From: Pseudomonas sp.
GTDB lineage: Bacteria; Pseudomonadota; Gammaproteobacteria; Pseudomonadales; Pseudomonadaceae
Reading direction: 5' to 3'
NCBI RefSeq assembly: GCF_017744435.1
Contig: NZ_JAGIBG010000013.1
Location: forward strand, 45,267 to 109,266
DNA length: 64,000 bases
Shown here: positions 56,276 through 64,000 of the stretch, piece by piece
How the letters are laid out: the number at the start of each line of letters is the position of its first letter
How positions within the stretch are numbered: position 1 is the first letter of the stretch
Notes under the pieces: model-generated
Told to the model about the DNA's origin: nothing
Databases searched by the model: none
The model's input: the letters and a program-made list of their open reading frames with translations, nothing else
Translations under genes and position numbers: made by a program

Positions 56276-56395
56276 CCCTGTAGGAGCGGCCTCGTGTCGC
56301 GAAAGGGTCGCGAAGCGGCCCCAGATTTCAGCTTCGCCGCAGATATTGCTGGGGGCTGCTTCGCAGCCCTTTCGCGACACAAGGCCGCTCCTACA
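56276..56395. repeat. Inverted repeat, 'TTTCGCGACACAAGGCCGCT' family, copy 3
   Basis: Outward arms CCTGTAGGAGCGGCCTCGTG with TCGCGAAAGGG and the mirror CCCTTTCGCGACACAAGGCC with GCTCCTACA, enclosing a ~50-base GC-rich middle. Here the arms face outward, opposite to copies 1 and 2. It lies between mbtH and the hypothetical gene. Confidence 0.82.
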
Positions 56396-56416
56396 AAAAA
56401 CGCGCCGGCATGTTCC

Positions 56417-56818
56417 TCAGGTGTCACGCAAGAGGTCATGCGTATCCAGCAAGCGGAACGCCACCTGCGGATTACGCTCCAGGCCCCGGCGGATCGCGGC
56501 CGGGATCGACTGGCGGGTCTTGCGGCACAGGCCGGGCTGGTCGTCGAGTTCGATGACGATGCCGCGCATGGTGCGCACTTCGTTGAAGCCGGGGCTGATG
56601 TGCACGCGGATGCCGAGGTTTTCGTACAGCCTCAGCTGCAGGCGCTGCAGGTCTTCCAGGTCCTTGAGGTTTTCCAGGCGTTCGAGCAGGCGCTTTTCTT
56701 CCTGGCGGGTGAGCAGGAGGATGCGCTGGGCCGCTGGCGGGTGCTCGGCCAGGTGTTCGCGGCCGCAGTCACAGGCACCAGGGGGGCACGGTTGGCGAAG
56801 AGGGGGTGGGGTGCTCAT
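56417..56818 (-). CDS. Conserved hypothetical protein with Cys-rich N-terminus and coiled coil
   Basis: 133 residues, function not recognised. A possible metal-binding cluster CPPGACDCGREH is near the N-terminus. A charged helix at ~35-65 (LLLTRQEEKRLLERLENLKD, then LEDLQRLQLRLYENL) is likely a coiled coil, and a beta-rich C-terminus follows (TMRGIVIELDDQPGLCRKTR). No signal peptide. Codon use is host-like. It stands alone, divergent from purU. Confidence 0.68.
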   Translation of the reverse strand: MSTPPPLRQPCPPGACDCGREHLAEHPPAAQRILLLTRQEEKRLLERLENLKDLEDLQRLQLRLYENLGIRVHISPGFNEVRTMRGIVIELDDQPGLCRKTRQSIPAAIRRGLERNPQVAFRLLDTHDLLRDT

Positions 56819-57042
56819 GGAGCAAGCATAGCTTCACCGGCCCGCTCTCAGTAAACGCTTCAGAAAAACTTTCCTGACAGGATAAAAAATTTCACAAACC
56901 ACTGGACCACGTGCCCTCGCTTCGCCTATAAATCGCCCAAGGGAAATTTATATTCCCATCAAGAAACATCACTTCGCCCGCCGCGAAACCTCTTTTGCCC
57001 TTGTGCCAGACCTGCCCCACTCCATCACGAGGCCTATCCGAC
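56819..57042 (+). promoter_or_regulatory. Promoter region of the purU-folD-sox operon
   Basis: A 224-base gap, AT-rich at 56860-56960 (GGATAAAAAATTTCAC; AGGGAAATTTATATTCCC is an 18-base near-palindrome at about 56940-56957). The palindrome is a candidate operator. No riboswitch-like structure or small gene is seen. Confidence 0.5.
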
Positions 57043-57909
57043 ATGCACCCCGCTCCCGATCACTTCATCCTGCGCGTCAGTTGCCCGGCCGTGTCCGGCA
57101 TCGTCGCGGCGGTGACCACCTACCTGGCCGAGCACGGTTGCTACATCAGCGAGATGGCGCAGTTCGACGACGAGGACAATGGCCGCTTCTTCATGCGTGC
57201 GGTATTCCGCTACAACACCGGCGTGAATGGTGACACGCCGCAGCTGGAAGCAGGCTTCGCCGATGTCGCCCAGCGTTTCGACATGGACTGGAGCCTGCAC
57301 AGCAGCGCCCGGCCACTGCGCGTGCTGCTGATGGTCAGCAAGTTCGACCACTGCCTGGCCGACCTGCTCTACCGCCACGCCAAGGGCGAACTGGACATGC
57401 AGATCACCGCAGTGGTCTCCAACCACCTCGACCTGCGGCCAATGGCCGAGCGCCAGGGCATCCGCTTCGTCTACCTGCCGGTGACCAAGGAGACCAAGGC
57501 CGAGCAGGAAGCCGCACTGATGCGCATCGTCGAGGACACCGGCACCGAGCTGGTGGTGCTGGCGCGCTACATGCAGATCCTCTCCGACGACCTGTGCCGC
57601 CAGCTGTCGGGCCGGGCGATCAACATCCACCATTCGTTCCTGCCCGGCTTCAAGGGGGCCAAGCCTTATCACCAGGCCTACCAGCGCGGGGTCAAGCTGA
57701 TCGGCGCCACTGCCCACTACGTCACCCGCGACCTCGACGAAGGCCCGATCATCGAACAGGAAGTGCAGCGCGTGGACCACGCCTACGCCCCCGACGACCT
57801 GGTGGCGATCGGCCGCGACACCGAGACCATCGCCCTCTCCCGCGCCGTCAAATACCACCTCGAACACCGGGTGTTCCTCAACCACGACCGCACGGTGATC
57901 TTCAAATGA
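57043..57909 (+). CDS. purU: Formyltetrahydrofolate deformylase
   Basis: Hydrolyses 10-formyl-THF to formate and THF. 288 residues: an N-terminal ACT domain (~7-85, [20 protein letters not shown]) and the formyltransferase-like domain with the catalytic Asn-His-Asp set ([20 protein letters not shown], then [20 protein letters not shown]). It leads an operon with folD and sarcosine-oxidase-like genes, so its role is to discharge C1 units from demethylation rather than purine balance. It overlaps folD by ATGA. Confidence 0.93.
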   Translation: MHPAPDHFILRVSCPAVSGIVAAVTTYLAEHGCYISEMAQFDDEDNGRFFMRAVFRYNTGVNGDTPQLEAGFADVAQRFDMDWSLHSSARPLRVLLMVSKFDHCLADLLYRHAKGELDMQITAVVSNHLDLRPMAERQGIRFVYLPVTKETKAEQEAALMRIVEDTGTELVVLARYMQILSDDLCRQLSGRAINIHHSFLPGFKGAKPYHQAYQRGVKLIGATAHYVTRDLDEGPIIEQEVQRVDHAYAPDDLVAIGRDTETIALSRAVKYHLEHRVFLNHDRTVIFK

Positions 57910-58817
57910 ACGCCTTCCCCAGCCTCAAGCTGATCGACGGCAAGGCCACCGCGGCGCGGGTGCTGGCCGAGGTTCGCGAGCAGGTACAGACCTTGCGCCA
58001 AGGCGGCGTGCAGCCGGGCCTGGCGGTGGTATTGGTCGGGGCCGATGCGGCCAGCCAGGTGTATGTGCGCAACAAGGTACTGCGCGCCGAGGAAGTGGGC
58101 ATTCGCTCGCTGGAACATCGCCTGCCGGCCGACACCACCCAGGCGCAGCTGCTGACCCTGATCGACCGGCTCAACCGAGACAGCGAGGTCAACGGCATCC
58201 TCGTGCAGTTGCCGCTGCCCCAGCATGTCGACGAGCACTGCATTCTCCAGGCGATCAGCCCGCTGAAGGACGTGGACGGTTTCCACAGCGAAAACGTCGG
58301 CGGCCTGGCCCAGGGGCGCGACGTGCTCACGCCCTGCACCCCCAGCGGCTGCATGCGCCTGCTGCGCGATGCCTGCGGCGAGCTGCGCGGCAAGCATGCG
58401 GTGGTGGTCGGCCGCTCGAACATCGTCGGCAAACCCATGGCCGCGCTGCTGCTGCAGGCTGACTGCACGGTAACCATGGTGCATTCACAAAGTCGCGACT
58501 TGCCGGCGCTGTGCCGCCAGGCCGACATCGTCGTCGCGGCGGTCGGCAAGCCGAAGCTGATCGGCGCCGAGTGGCTCAAGCCCGGCGCGGTGGTGATCGA
58601 TGTCGGCATCAACCGCATCGAGGAAGGCGGCCACAGCCGCCTGGTCGGCGATGTCGACTTCGCTGCCGCCCTGCCCCAGGTCGCCGCCATCACCCCGGTG
58701 CCTGGCGGCGTCGGCCCGATGACCATCGCCTACCTGCTGAAGAACACCCTGCTCGCCCTCGACCTGCAGCAACAGGCCGCCCACCCGGAGCGCACCCCAT
58801 GCCTTTCGCCCTGCTGA
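57906..58817 (+). CDS. folD: Bifunctional methylene-THF dehydrogenase / methenyl-THF cyclohydrolase
   Basis: 303 residues. Catalytic Tyr and Lys of the dehydrogenase/cyclohydrolase site are in [37 protein letters not shown] and [11 protein letters not shown] are conserved, and the NADP loop is [18 protein letters not shown]. It oxidises 5,10-methylene-THF to 10-formyl-THF. This is a second, operon-bound copy; a housekeeping FolD elsewhere is expected. Its end overlaps the next gene by 19 bases. Confidence 0.92.
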   Translation: MNAFPSLKLIDGKATAARVLAEVREQVQTLRQGGVQPGLAVVLVGADAASQVYVRNKVLRAEEVGIRSLEHRLPADTTQAQLLTLIDRLNRDSEVNGILVQLPLPQHVDEHCILQAISPLKDVDGFHSENVGGLAQGRDVLTPCTPSGCMRLLRDACGELRGKHAVVVGRSNIVGKPMAALLLQADCTVTMVHSQSRDLPALCRQADIVVAAVGKPKLIGAEWLKPGAVVIDVGINRIEEGGHSRLVGDVDFAAALPQVAAITPVPGGVGPMTIAYLLKNTLLALDLQQQAAHPERTPCLSPC

Positions 58818-60040
58818 AATACGGCCTGAGCGCCGACTACCCGGTGGAGGTCGACCTGCCGCCACCGTGCGAACTCAAGCCGCGCTATGACGTGGTGATC
58901 ATCGGCGGCGGCGGCCACGGCCTGGCCATCGCCTACTACCTGGCCAAGTACCACGGCGTGACCAATGTCGCCGTGCTGGAAAAGGCCTACCTGGGCGGTG
59001 GCAACACCGCGCGCAACACCGCCGTGATCCGCTCCAACTACCTCACCTCCGAGGGTGTGCGCTTCTACGCAGAATCGGTGCGGATGTTCCAGAACCTGTC
59101 CAACGAGTTCGACTTCAACATCATGTATTCCGAGCGTGGCCAGCTGACCCTGGCGCACACCGACGCCACCGTGCGCGCCTTCCGCCAGCGCGCCGAGGTC
59201 AACACGCACTTCGGCGGGCGCAGCGAAATGATCGACCGCCGGCAGATCCGCGAGCTGGTGCCGAGCCTGAACCTCGACCCCGGCCATCTGCCGGTGCTGG
59301 CGGGCCTCTGGCACATCGACGGTGCCACCGCACGCCACGACGCGGTGGCCTGGGGCTACGCCAAGCAGGCCGCCAAGCGCGGCGTGGAAATCCATCAGCT
59401 CACCGAAGTGCAGGACCTGCTGATCCGCAATGGCCGCATCGAAGCGGTCAAGACCAACCGCGGCACCGTGCAATGCGGCTGCGTGGTGCAGGCGGTGGCC
59501 GGGGCCAGTTCGCAGCTGTTGGCCAAGGCCGGGATCCGTGCGCCGATCCACACTTACCCGCTGCAGGCCATGGTCACCCAGCCGTTCAAGCCGTTCCTCG
59601 ACCCACTGGTGAGTTCTTCGGCGCTGCACTGCTACGTGCAGCAGACCAGCCGTGGCGAGATCGTCTTCGGTGGCGGTTCAGACCCATACCCGCTGTACAA
59701 CACCCGCTCCACCCTCGACCTCAAGGAAAGCCTGCTGGCCCACGCCATCGAGATGTTCCCGTTCATGGCCAACGCCAAGCTGATGCGCCAGTGGGCCGGG
59801 ATCACCGACATGACCCCGGACTACAGCCCGATCATGGGCCTGTCGCCGGTCGGCAACTACTACCTCGACGCCGGCTGGGGCACCTGGGGTTTCAAGGCCA
59901 CGCCCATCTGCGGCAAGACCATGGCCGAGCTGGTGGCCAGCGGCGGCAAGGTCCCGGAGCTGATCGCGCCCTTCGCCCTGGAGCGCTTCAGCCGCTTCCA
60001 GCAAGTCAACGAAATGGGCGCCACCGCGGCCAGCCACTAG
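58799..60040 (+). CDS. Sarcosine oxidase-like beta subunit (FAD/FMN)
   Basis: 413 residues of the DadA/SoxB flavoprotein fold. The FAD motif is [20 protein letters not shown], the arginine-rich active-site loop follows [17 protein letters not shown], and the C-terminal FAD contact is [20 protein letters not shown]. In heterotetrameric sarcosine oxidases this subunit binds the substrate and passes the imine product to the alpha subunit. It starts inside folD. The substrate may be another N-methyl compound rather than sarcosine. Confidence 0.87.
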   Translation: MPFALLKYGLSADYPVEVDLPPPCELKPRYDVVIIGGGGHGLAIAYYLAKYHGVTNVAVLEKAYLGGGNTARNTAVIRSNYLTSEGVRFYAESVRMFQNLSNEFDFNIMYSERGQLTLAHTDATVRAFRQRAEVNTHFGGRSEMIDRRQIRELVPSLNLDPGHLPVLAGLWHIDGATARHDAVAWGYAKQAAKRGVEIHQLTEVQDLLIRNGRIEAVKTNRGTVQCGCVVQAVAGASSQLLAKAGIRAPIHTYPLQAMVTQPFKPFLDPLVSSSALHCYVQQTSRGEIVFGGGSDPYPLYNTRSTLDLKESLLAHAIEMFPFMANAKLMRQWAGITDMTPDYSPIMGLSPVGNYYLDAGWGTWGFKATPICGKTMAELVASGGKVPELIAPFALERFSRFQQVNEMGATAASH

Positions 60041-60052
60041 GAGCACACGACG

Positions 60053-60358
60053 ATGAAGATCCTGACCTGCCCCTTGAACGGCCCGTGCAACATCAGCGAG
60101 TTCACCTACGGCGGCGAGTTCAAGCCCATGCCCGACCCGGCCAGCTGCACTGACGCCGAGTGGGCCGACTACGTGTTCAACAGCGACAACCTGGCCGGCG
60201 TGGTCATCGAGTGGTGGCTGCACAACGCCTCGAGCTACTGGTTCTTGGCCGAGCGCCACACCGTCAGCGACCAGGTGCTGCGCACCTTCGACCCGAAAGA
60301 GTTGTTCGACCGCCGCGTCGACTTCACCCCCGCCGCCACCCCGGAGATCGCCGGATGA
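60053..60358 (+). CDS. Sarcosine oxidase-like delta subunit, altered zinc site
   Basis: 101 residues of the SoxD family. Typical delta subunits bind zinc with a CxxC near the N-terminus plus His and Cys further on. Here the N-terminus reads ILTCPLNGPCNISEF, so the two Cys (6 and 12) are five apart, His57 is kept in EWWLHNASSYWFLAERH, and the later Cys is absent. Its operon place, between beta and alpha, and its size are normal. The gene overlaps the alpha-subunit start by four bases. Confidence 0.83.
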   Translation: MKILTCPLNGPCNISEFTYGGEFKPMPDPASCTDAEWADYVFNSDNLAGVVIEWWLHNASSYWFLAERHTVSDQVLRTFDPKELFDRRVDFTPAATPEIAG

Positions 60359-63258
60359 ACAGCCTCACTCGCCTCCCCGCACCCATGGGCCTGTTGATCG
60401 ACCGCGAGCGGCCCCTGCGTTTCGAATTCGACGGCCAGGCCTGCCCGGGCTTTGCCGGTGACACCATTGCCAGCGCCCTGCTTGGCAACGGCCGCTGGCT
60501 GCTGTCGCGCTCGTTCAAGTACCACCGCCCGCGTGGCCCGCTGAGCATGGCCGGGCAGGATGCCAACACCTTGGTGCAATTACCCGAAGAGCCCAACGTG
60601 CTGGCCGACCTGGAGGCCGCCCGTGACGGCCAGGTGGTCGCCGGGCAGAACTTCAACGGCAGCCTGGAACACGACCGCGACGCCTACCTGGGCAAGTTCT
60701 CACGCTTCATGCCGGTGGGCTTCTACTACCGCTCGTTCTACAAGCCCAAGGGCATGTGGAAGGTGTGGGAGCCGTTGATCCGCAAGAAGGCCGGCCTCGG
60801 CGTGCTCGACCTCGGCTTCAGGCCGCAGTACTACGACAAGGCCTATCTGTTTGTCGACCTGGCCGTGATCGGTGCCGGCCCGGCCGGCCTGCGCGCCGCG
60901 CTGGACGCCGCCAATGCCGGGGCCAAGGTGCTGCTGATCGAGCAACAGCCGGTGCTCGGCGGCTCGCTGACCTACGCCCGCTTCGACATCGCCGGCATCC
61001 GCGCCGCCAGCCTGCGCCAGGAACTGCTGGCCGCTGTCGAAGGCCACCCGAACATCCAGGTGCTGTGCGAGGCCACCTGCAACGGCTGGTTCACCGACAA
61101 CTACCTGCCGGTGATCCGGCACAAGCGCCTGTACAAGGTACGCGCCACCCGCTGCCTGGTGGCGGCCGGGTCGTTCGACCAGCCAGTGGTGTTCCGCAAC
61201 AACGACCTGCCCGGGGTGATGCTGACCAGCGCCGCACAGCGGCTGATGAAGCTGTATGCGGTCAAGCCGGGGCAACGCGCAGTGATTCTCACCGGCCACG
61301 ATGACGGCTACCTGGCCGCGCTCGACCTGCAGGAGCAAGGCGTGGCTGTCGCCGCCCTGGTCGACATGCGCGCCGCGCCCGCCGATGCTGCGCTGGCCAG
61401 CGAGCTGAAGCGTCGCGCCATTCCCCTGCACCTGGGCAGTACCGTCTATGAAGCCCTGCACGCAGCGGGCATGCGCCACGTCTCAGGCGTGGACATTCGC
61501 CCGATCACCGGCCAGGGCAAGGTGGGTGACCACGGCCTGCGCGTGGCCTGCGACCTGCTGTGCATGTCCGCCGGTTACATGCCGGTGTATCAGTTGCTGT
61601 GCCAGGCCGGTGGCAAGCTGGCCTATGACGTCAACCGTGACGAGTTCGCCATCAGCCACCTGCCCGCCGGCCTGGACATCGCCGGTTCGGTGAATGGCCG
61701 GCACCGCCTGGACAACGTGCTCACCGACGCCAGCCGCGGCGCCGCCGAAGCCCTCGCGGCACTGGGCCTGCCAGCAGCAACGCCGGCAGCCTACGTTGCC
61801 GAAGCCAAGGTCAACTTCCCCTGGCCGATCTTCCCGCACCCCAAGGGCAAGGACTTCGTCGACTTCGACGAAGACCTGCAGGTACGCGATATCGTCAACG
61901 CCACCCGCAGCGGCTACCGCGACGTGCAGTTGGTCAAGCGCTTCTCCACGGTCGGCATGGGCCCGTCCCAGGGCCGCCACTCGGCACTGCCCACTGCACG
62001 CCTGGTGGCCCAGGCCACTGGTCGCAGCATCAGCGAAACCGGCGTGACCACCGCCCGCCCGCCGTTCCAGGCGGAGAAGTTGGCCCATGTCGCCGGCCGT
62101 GCCTTCGACCCGTACCGGCAGACGCCGATGCACCGCCGCCACCTGCAAGCCGGCGCGAAGATGATGCCGGCTGGCATCTGGCAGCGCCCGGCCTTTTACG
62201 GCAAGCCGGAACAACGCGAACGCTGCATGCAGGAAGAAGCCCGCCATGTGCGCGAGAAAGTCGGCCTGATCGACGTTTCCACCCTGGGTGGCCTGGACGT
62301 GCGCGGCCCCGACGCCGCCGAACTGCTGGAGCGCCTGTACACCTTCGGTTTCGCCAAGCTGGCCATCGGCCGCACCCGCTATGCGCTGATGACCAACGAG
62401 CACGGCGTGGTGATCGACGACGGTGTCTGCGCGCGCCTGGCCGAGCAGCACTTCTACGTCACCGCCACCACCAGCGGCGTCGACCGCATCTACCAGCAGA
62501 TGCTCAAGTGGAACGCGCAGTGGCGGCTGGACGTGGACATCACCAATGTCACCGCCGCCCTGGCCGCGGTCAACCTGGCCGGGCCGCTGTCGCGCCAGGT
62601 GCTGGCCAAGGTGTGTGACGATGTCGAGCTGTCGGCCGACGCCTTCCCTTATCTGGGTGTGCGCCTGGGCACGGTGGCTGGCATTCCGGCGCGCATCCTG
62701 CGGGTCGGCTTCGTCGGCGAGCTGGGTTATGAAATGCACGTGCCGGCGCGCCATGCCGAGCGCCTGTGGGACGCGCTGATGCAGGCCGGTGCCGGGCTGG
62801 GCATCCGCCCGTTCGGCGTCGAGACCCAGCGCCTGCTGCGCCTGGAAAAGGGCCACGTGATCATCAGCCAGGACACCGACGGCATGACCCACCCGGCGGA
62901 GATCGACATGCAATGGGCGATTGGCCGCAAGAAGCCGTTCTTCATCGGCAAGCGCTCGATCGAGATCCTCGAAGCGCAGCCGCTCAAGCGCAAGCTGGTC
63001 GGTTTCACCCTGCCCAAGGGCAGCCCGCAGCCGTTGGAAGGCCACCTGGTGCTGGACGGCCCGGACATCAGCGGCAACGTCACCTCCTGCGAGTATTCGC
63101 AGACCCTGGGGCAGATCATCGGCCTGGCCTACGCCGGCGCCCATCAGGCGACGCCTGGCATGCACATCCCGATCCGCGTGGAGGGCGGCGTGACGGTCAA
63201 TGCCAAGGTGGTGCAACTGCCCTTCCACGATCCCGACAACCTGCGCCAGGAACTCTGA
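60355..63258 (+). CDS. Sarcosine oxidase-like alpha subunit (NAD/FAD oxidase plus THF-binding T domain)
   Basis: 967 residues, the usual size. The N-terminus is a ferredoxin-like/2Fe-2S-fold domain without its cysteines (FEFDGQACPGFAGDTIASAL, FKYHRPRGPLS). A Rossmann domain follows (LAVIGAGPAGLRAALDAANA) and another dinucleotide region. Residues ~590-960 are a GcvT-like tetrahydrofolate domain (GLIDVSTLGGLDVRGPDAAE, FVGELGYEMHVPARHAERLW). The alpha subunit binds NAD+ and THF and converts the imine to methylene-THF. It works with FolD and PurU in this operon to carry methyl carbons to formate. Confidence 0.88.
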   Translation: MNSLTRLPAPMGLLIDRERPLRFEFDGQACPGFAGDTIASALLGNGRWLLSRSFKYHRPRGPLSMAGQDANTLVQLPEEPNVLADLEAARDGQVVAGQNFNGSLEHDRDAYLGKFSRFMPVGFYYRSFYKPKGMWKVWEPLIRKKAGLGVLDLGFRPQYYDKAYLFVDLAVIGAGPAGLRAALDAANAGAKVLLIEQQPVLGGSLTYARFDIAGIRAASLRQELLAAVEGHPNIQVLCEATCNGWFTDNYLPVIRHKRLYKVRATRCLVAAGSFDQPVVFRNNDLPGVMLTSAAQRLMKLYAVKPGQRAVILTGHDDGYLAALDLQEQGVAVAALVDMRAAPADAALASELKRRAIPLHLGSTVYEALHAAGMRHVSGVDIRPITGQGKVGDHGLRVACDLLCMSAGYMPVYQLLCQAGGKLAYDVNRDEFAISHLPAGLDIAGSVNGRHRLDNVLTDASRGAAEALAALGLPAATPAAYVAEAKVNFPWPIFPHPKGKDFVDFDEDLQVRDIVNATRSGYRDVQLVKRFSTVGMGPSQGRHSALPTARLVAQATGRSISETGVTTARPPFQAEKLAHVAGRAFDPYRQTPMHRRHLQAGAKMMPAGIWQRPAFYGKPEQRERCMQEEARHVREKVGLIDVSTLGGLDVRGPDAAELLERLYTFGFAKLAIGRTRYALMTNEHGVVIDDGVCARLAEQHFYVTATTSGVDRIYQQMLKWNAQWRLDVDITNVTAALAAVNLAGPLSRQVLAKVCDDVELSADAFPYLGVRLGTVAGIPARILRVGFVGELGYEMHVPARHAERLWDALMQAGAGLGIRPFGVETQRLLRLEKGHVIISQDTDGMTHPAEIDMQWAIGRKKPFFIGKRSIEILEAQPLKRKLVGFTLPKGSPQPLEGHLVLDGPDISGNVTSCEYSQTLGQIIGLAYAGAHQATPGMHIPIRVEGGVTVNAKVVQLPFHDPDNLRQEL

Positions 63259-63261
63259 ACC

Positions 63262-63861
63262 ATGACCAAAGCTGAAGCCTTCATTCCATGCAGCCCGCGG
63301 GCCGAACTGTTGCACAGCTGTGGGTTGACCGACCTGACCGGACTGGCGCGGGTCGGGTTTCGCGGCAGTGACAGTGCGGCGTATCTGGAGGAACGTGGCT
63401 ACCGTTTGCCAGCGCTGCCCAACCAGGCCTTGCGCCAGGATGACGGGGGCTGGGTCGCGCGCCTGTCGGCCAGCGAGTACCTGTTGCTGGGCAGCGTTGC
63501 CGACCAGGGTGCACGGGTAGCCGCTGAAGAGGCAGCGTGGGTGCAGGATGCCCGGCGCAACTATCTGCTGCCGCGTCAGGACAGCCATGCCTGGCTGCAA
63601 TTGTCGGGGGAGCATTGCAGTGCGGTGATGGCCAAGTTGTGCGGGGTCGATCTGCGGGCGCAAGCGTTTCCGCACGGTGCCGTGGCGCAGACGTCGGCGG
63701 CGCGGATCAATGTGATCGTGGTGAATGTCGGACGCGATGAGTTGCCGGCGTTGCAGCTGCTGTTAGACCGGGCGTCGCTGGCGTATTTCCAGGAGGCTTT
63801 GCTGGATGCCATGGATGAGTTCGATGGCGGGTGGATTGGGGCGGATCAGCTTGTGATTTGA
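63262..63861 (+). CDS. Sarcosine oxidase-like gamma subunit
   Basis: 199 residues of the SoxG type, a small GcvT-like protein: LLHSCGLTDLTGLARVGFRG at the start, LSASEYLLLGSVADQGARVA, then LSGEHCSAVMAKLCGVDLRA. It lies three bases after the alpha gene and ends the operon. It completes the four-subunit set B-D-A-G. The last 29 coding bases also form the left outer part of the perfect inverted repeat that reaches the window edge. Confidence 0.86.
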   Translation: MTKAEAFIPCSPRAELLHSCGLTDLTGLARVGFRGSDSAAYLEERGYRLPALPNQALRQDDGGWVARLSASEYLLLGSVADQGARVAAEEAAWVQDARRNYLLPRQDSHAWLQLSGEHCSAVMAKLCGVDLRAQAFPHGAVAQTSAARINVIVVNVGRDELPALQLLLDRASLAYFQEALLDAMDEFDGGWIGADQLVI

Positions 63862-64000
63862 CCTGTACCGGCCCCTTCGCGGGCACGCCCGCTCCCACAG
63901 GATCACCACAAGTCTTTAGGATTGTGGTGATCCTGTGGGAGCGGGCGTGCCCGCGAAGGGGCCGGTACAGGTCAAATCACAAGCTGATCCGCCCCAATCC
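63833..64000. repeat. Perfect inverted repeat with arms of at least 79 bp, containing a REP pair and the soxG 3' end
   Basis: The left arm 63833-63911 and right arm 63922-64000 are exact reverse complements, separated by a 10-base loop (63912-63921). The core (63868-63966) is a REP pair. The outer 29 bases of the left arm are soxG coding sequence, so the last 29 bases of the window are the soxG end in inverted form. The match is still perfect at the window edge, so the repeat continues beyond it. Confidence 0.95.

Noticed and set aside
61483..63675. 730-codon minus-strand frame across the alpha subunit
   Set aside because: Antisense shadow of a well-supported gene.

Overview
The window looks like chromosomal DNA of the Pseudomonas putida group. 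The reasons are high-GC coding with strong G/C third-position bias, gene order I recognise from P. putida (quiC with an MFS carrier and a DOPA decarboxylase; a bktB/hbd pair; a CheB/CheR/hybrid-kinase cluster; cobF-oprD; an MvaT-family gene next to gloA), a pyoverdine locus with PvdS-type promoters, and many P. putida-style REP pairs between genes. I see no tRNA, rRNA, CRISPR array, insertion sequence or phage.

Layout. 1-0.66 kb: 3' end of an Ig-like surface protein. 0.7-8.6 kb: a DHFR-like protein, quiC with a divergent MFS carrier (a PcaR-like site lies between them), an aromatic amino acid decarboxylase with a LysR regulator, and a YebC paralogue. 8.7-15.9 kb: OPA-type transporter and LysR, DUF2784, tam, a GABA-type permease and a divergent MocR regulator. 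16.0-18.6 kb: an AT-richer island with an S-type bacteriocin (colicin E9-like HNH DNase), its immunity gene and a broken gene fragment. 18.6-25.7 kb: chemoreceptor, an operon of MHS transporter, M20 amidohydrolase and acetylpolyamine deacetylase-type enzyme with a divergent LysR, and a small WYL-family-like regulator without its WYL core. 25.8-31.2 kb: periplasmic catalase, AraC regulator, and a thiolase / 3-hydroxyacyl-CoA dehydrogenase / TetR operon. 31.3-38.4 kb: a signalling cluster of two hybrid kinases, CheB, CheR and two lone receiver proteins. 38.5-45.7 kb: cobF, OprD porin, MvaT/TurB-like nucleoid protein, gloA, an atypical shikimate dehydrogenase, small proteins, pbpG and a FlxA-like protein.

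45.8-56.2 kb is iron metabolism. pvdA makes N5-hydroxyornithine for pyoverdine. The eight-gene fpvGHJKCDEF operon frees iron from ferripyoverdine in the periplasm and imports it. A convergent minus-strand pair encodes an MbtH-like NRPS partner and a PvdG-type thioesterase. PvdS boxes precede pvdA and mbtH, and a Fur-like box precedes fpvG.

57.0-63.9 kb is a C1 operon: purU, folD and four sarcosine-oxidase-like subunits (B, D, A, G). The oxidase would demethylate an N-methyl substrate onto tetrahydrofolate, FolD would oxidise the C1 unit, and PurU would release formate. The window ends in a perfect inverted repeat with arms of at least 79 bp. It runs out of a REP pair into the 3' end of soxG, so inverted soxG sequence continues past the window edge. 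This is either a real inverted duplication or a fold-back assembly artefact.
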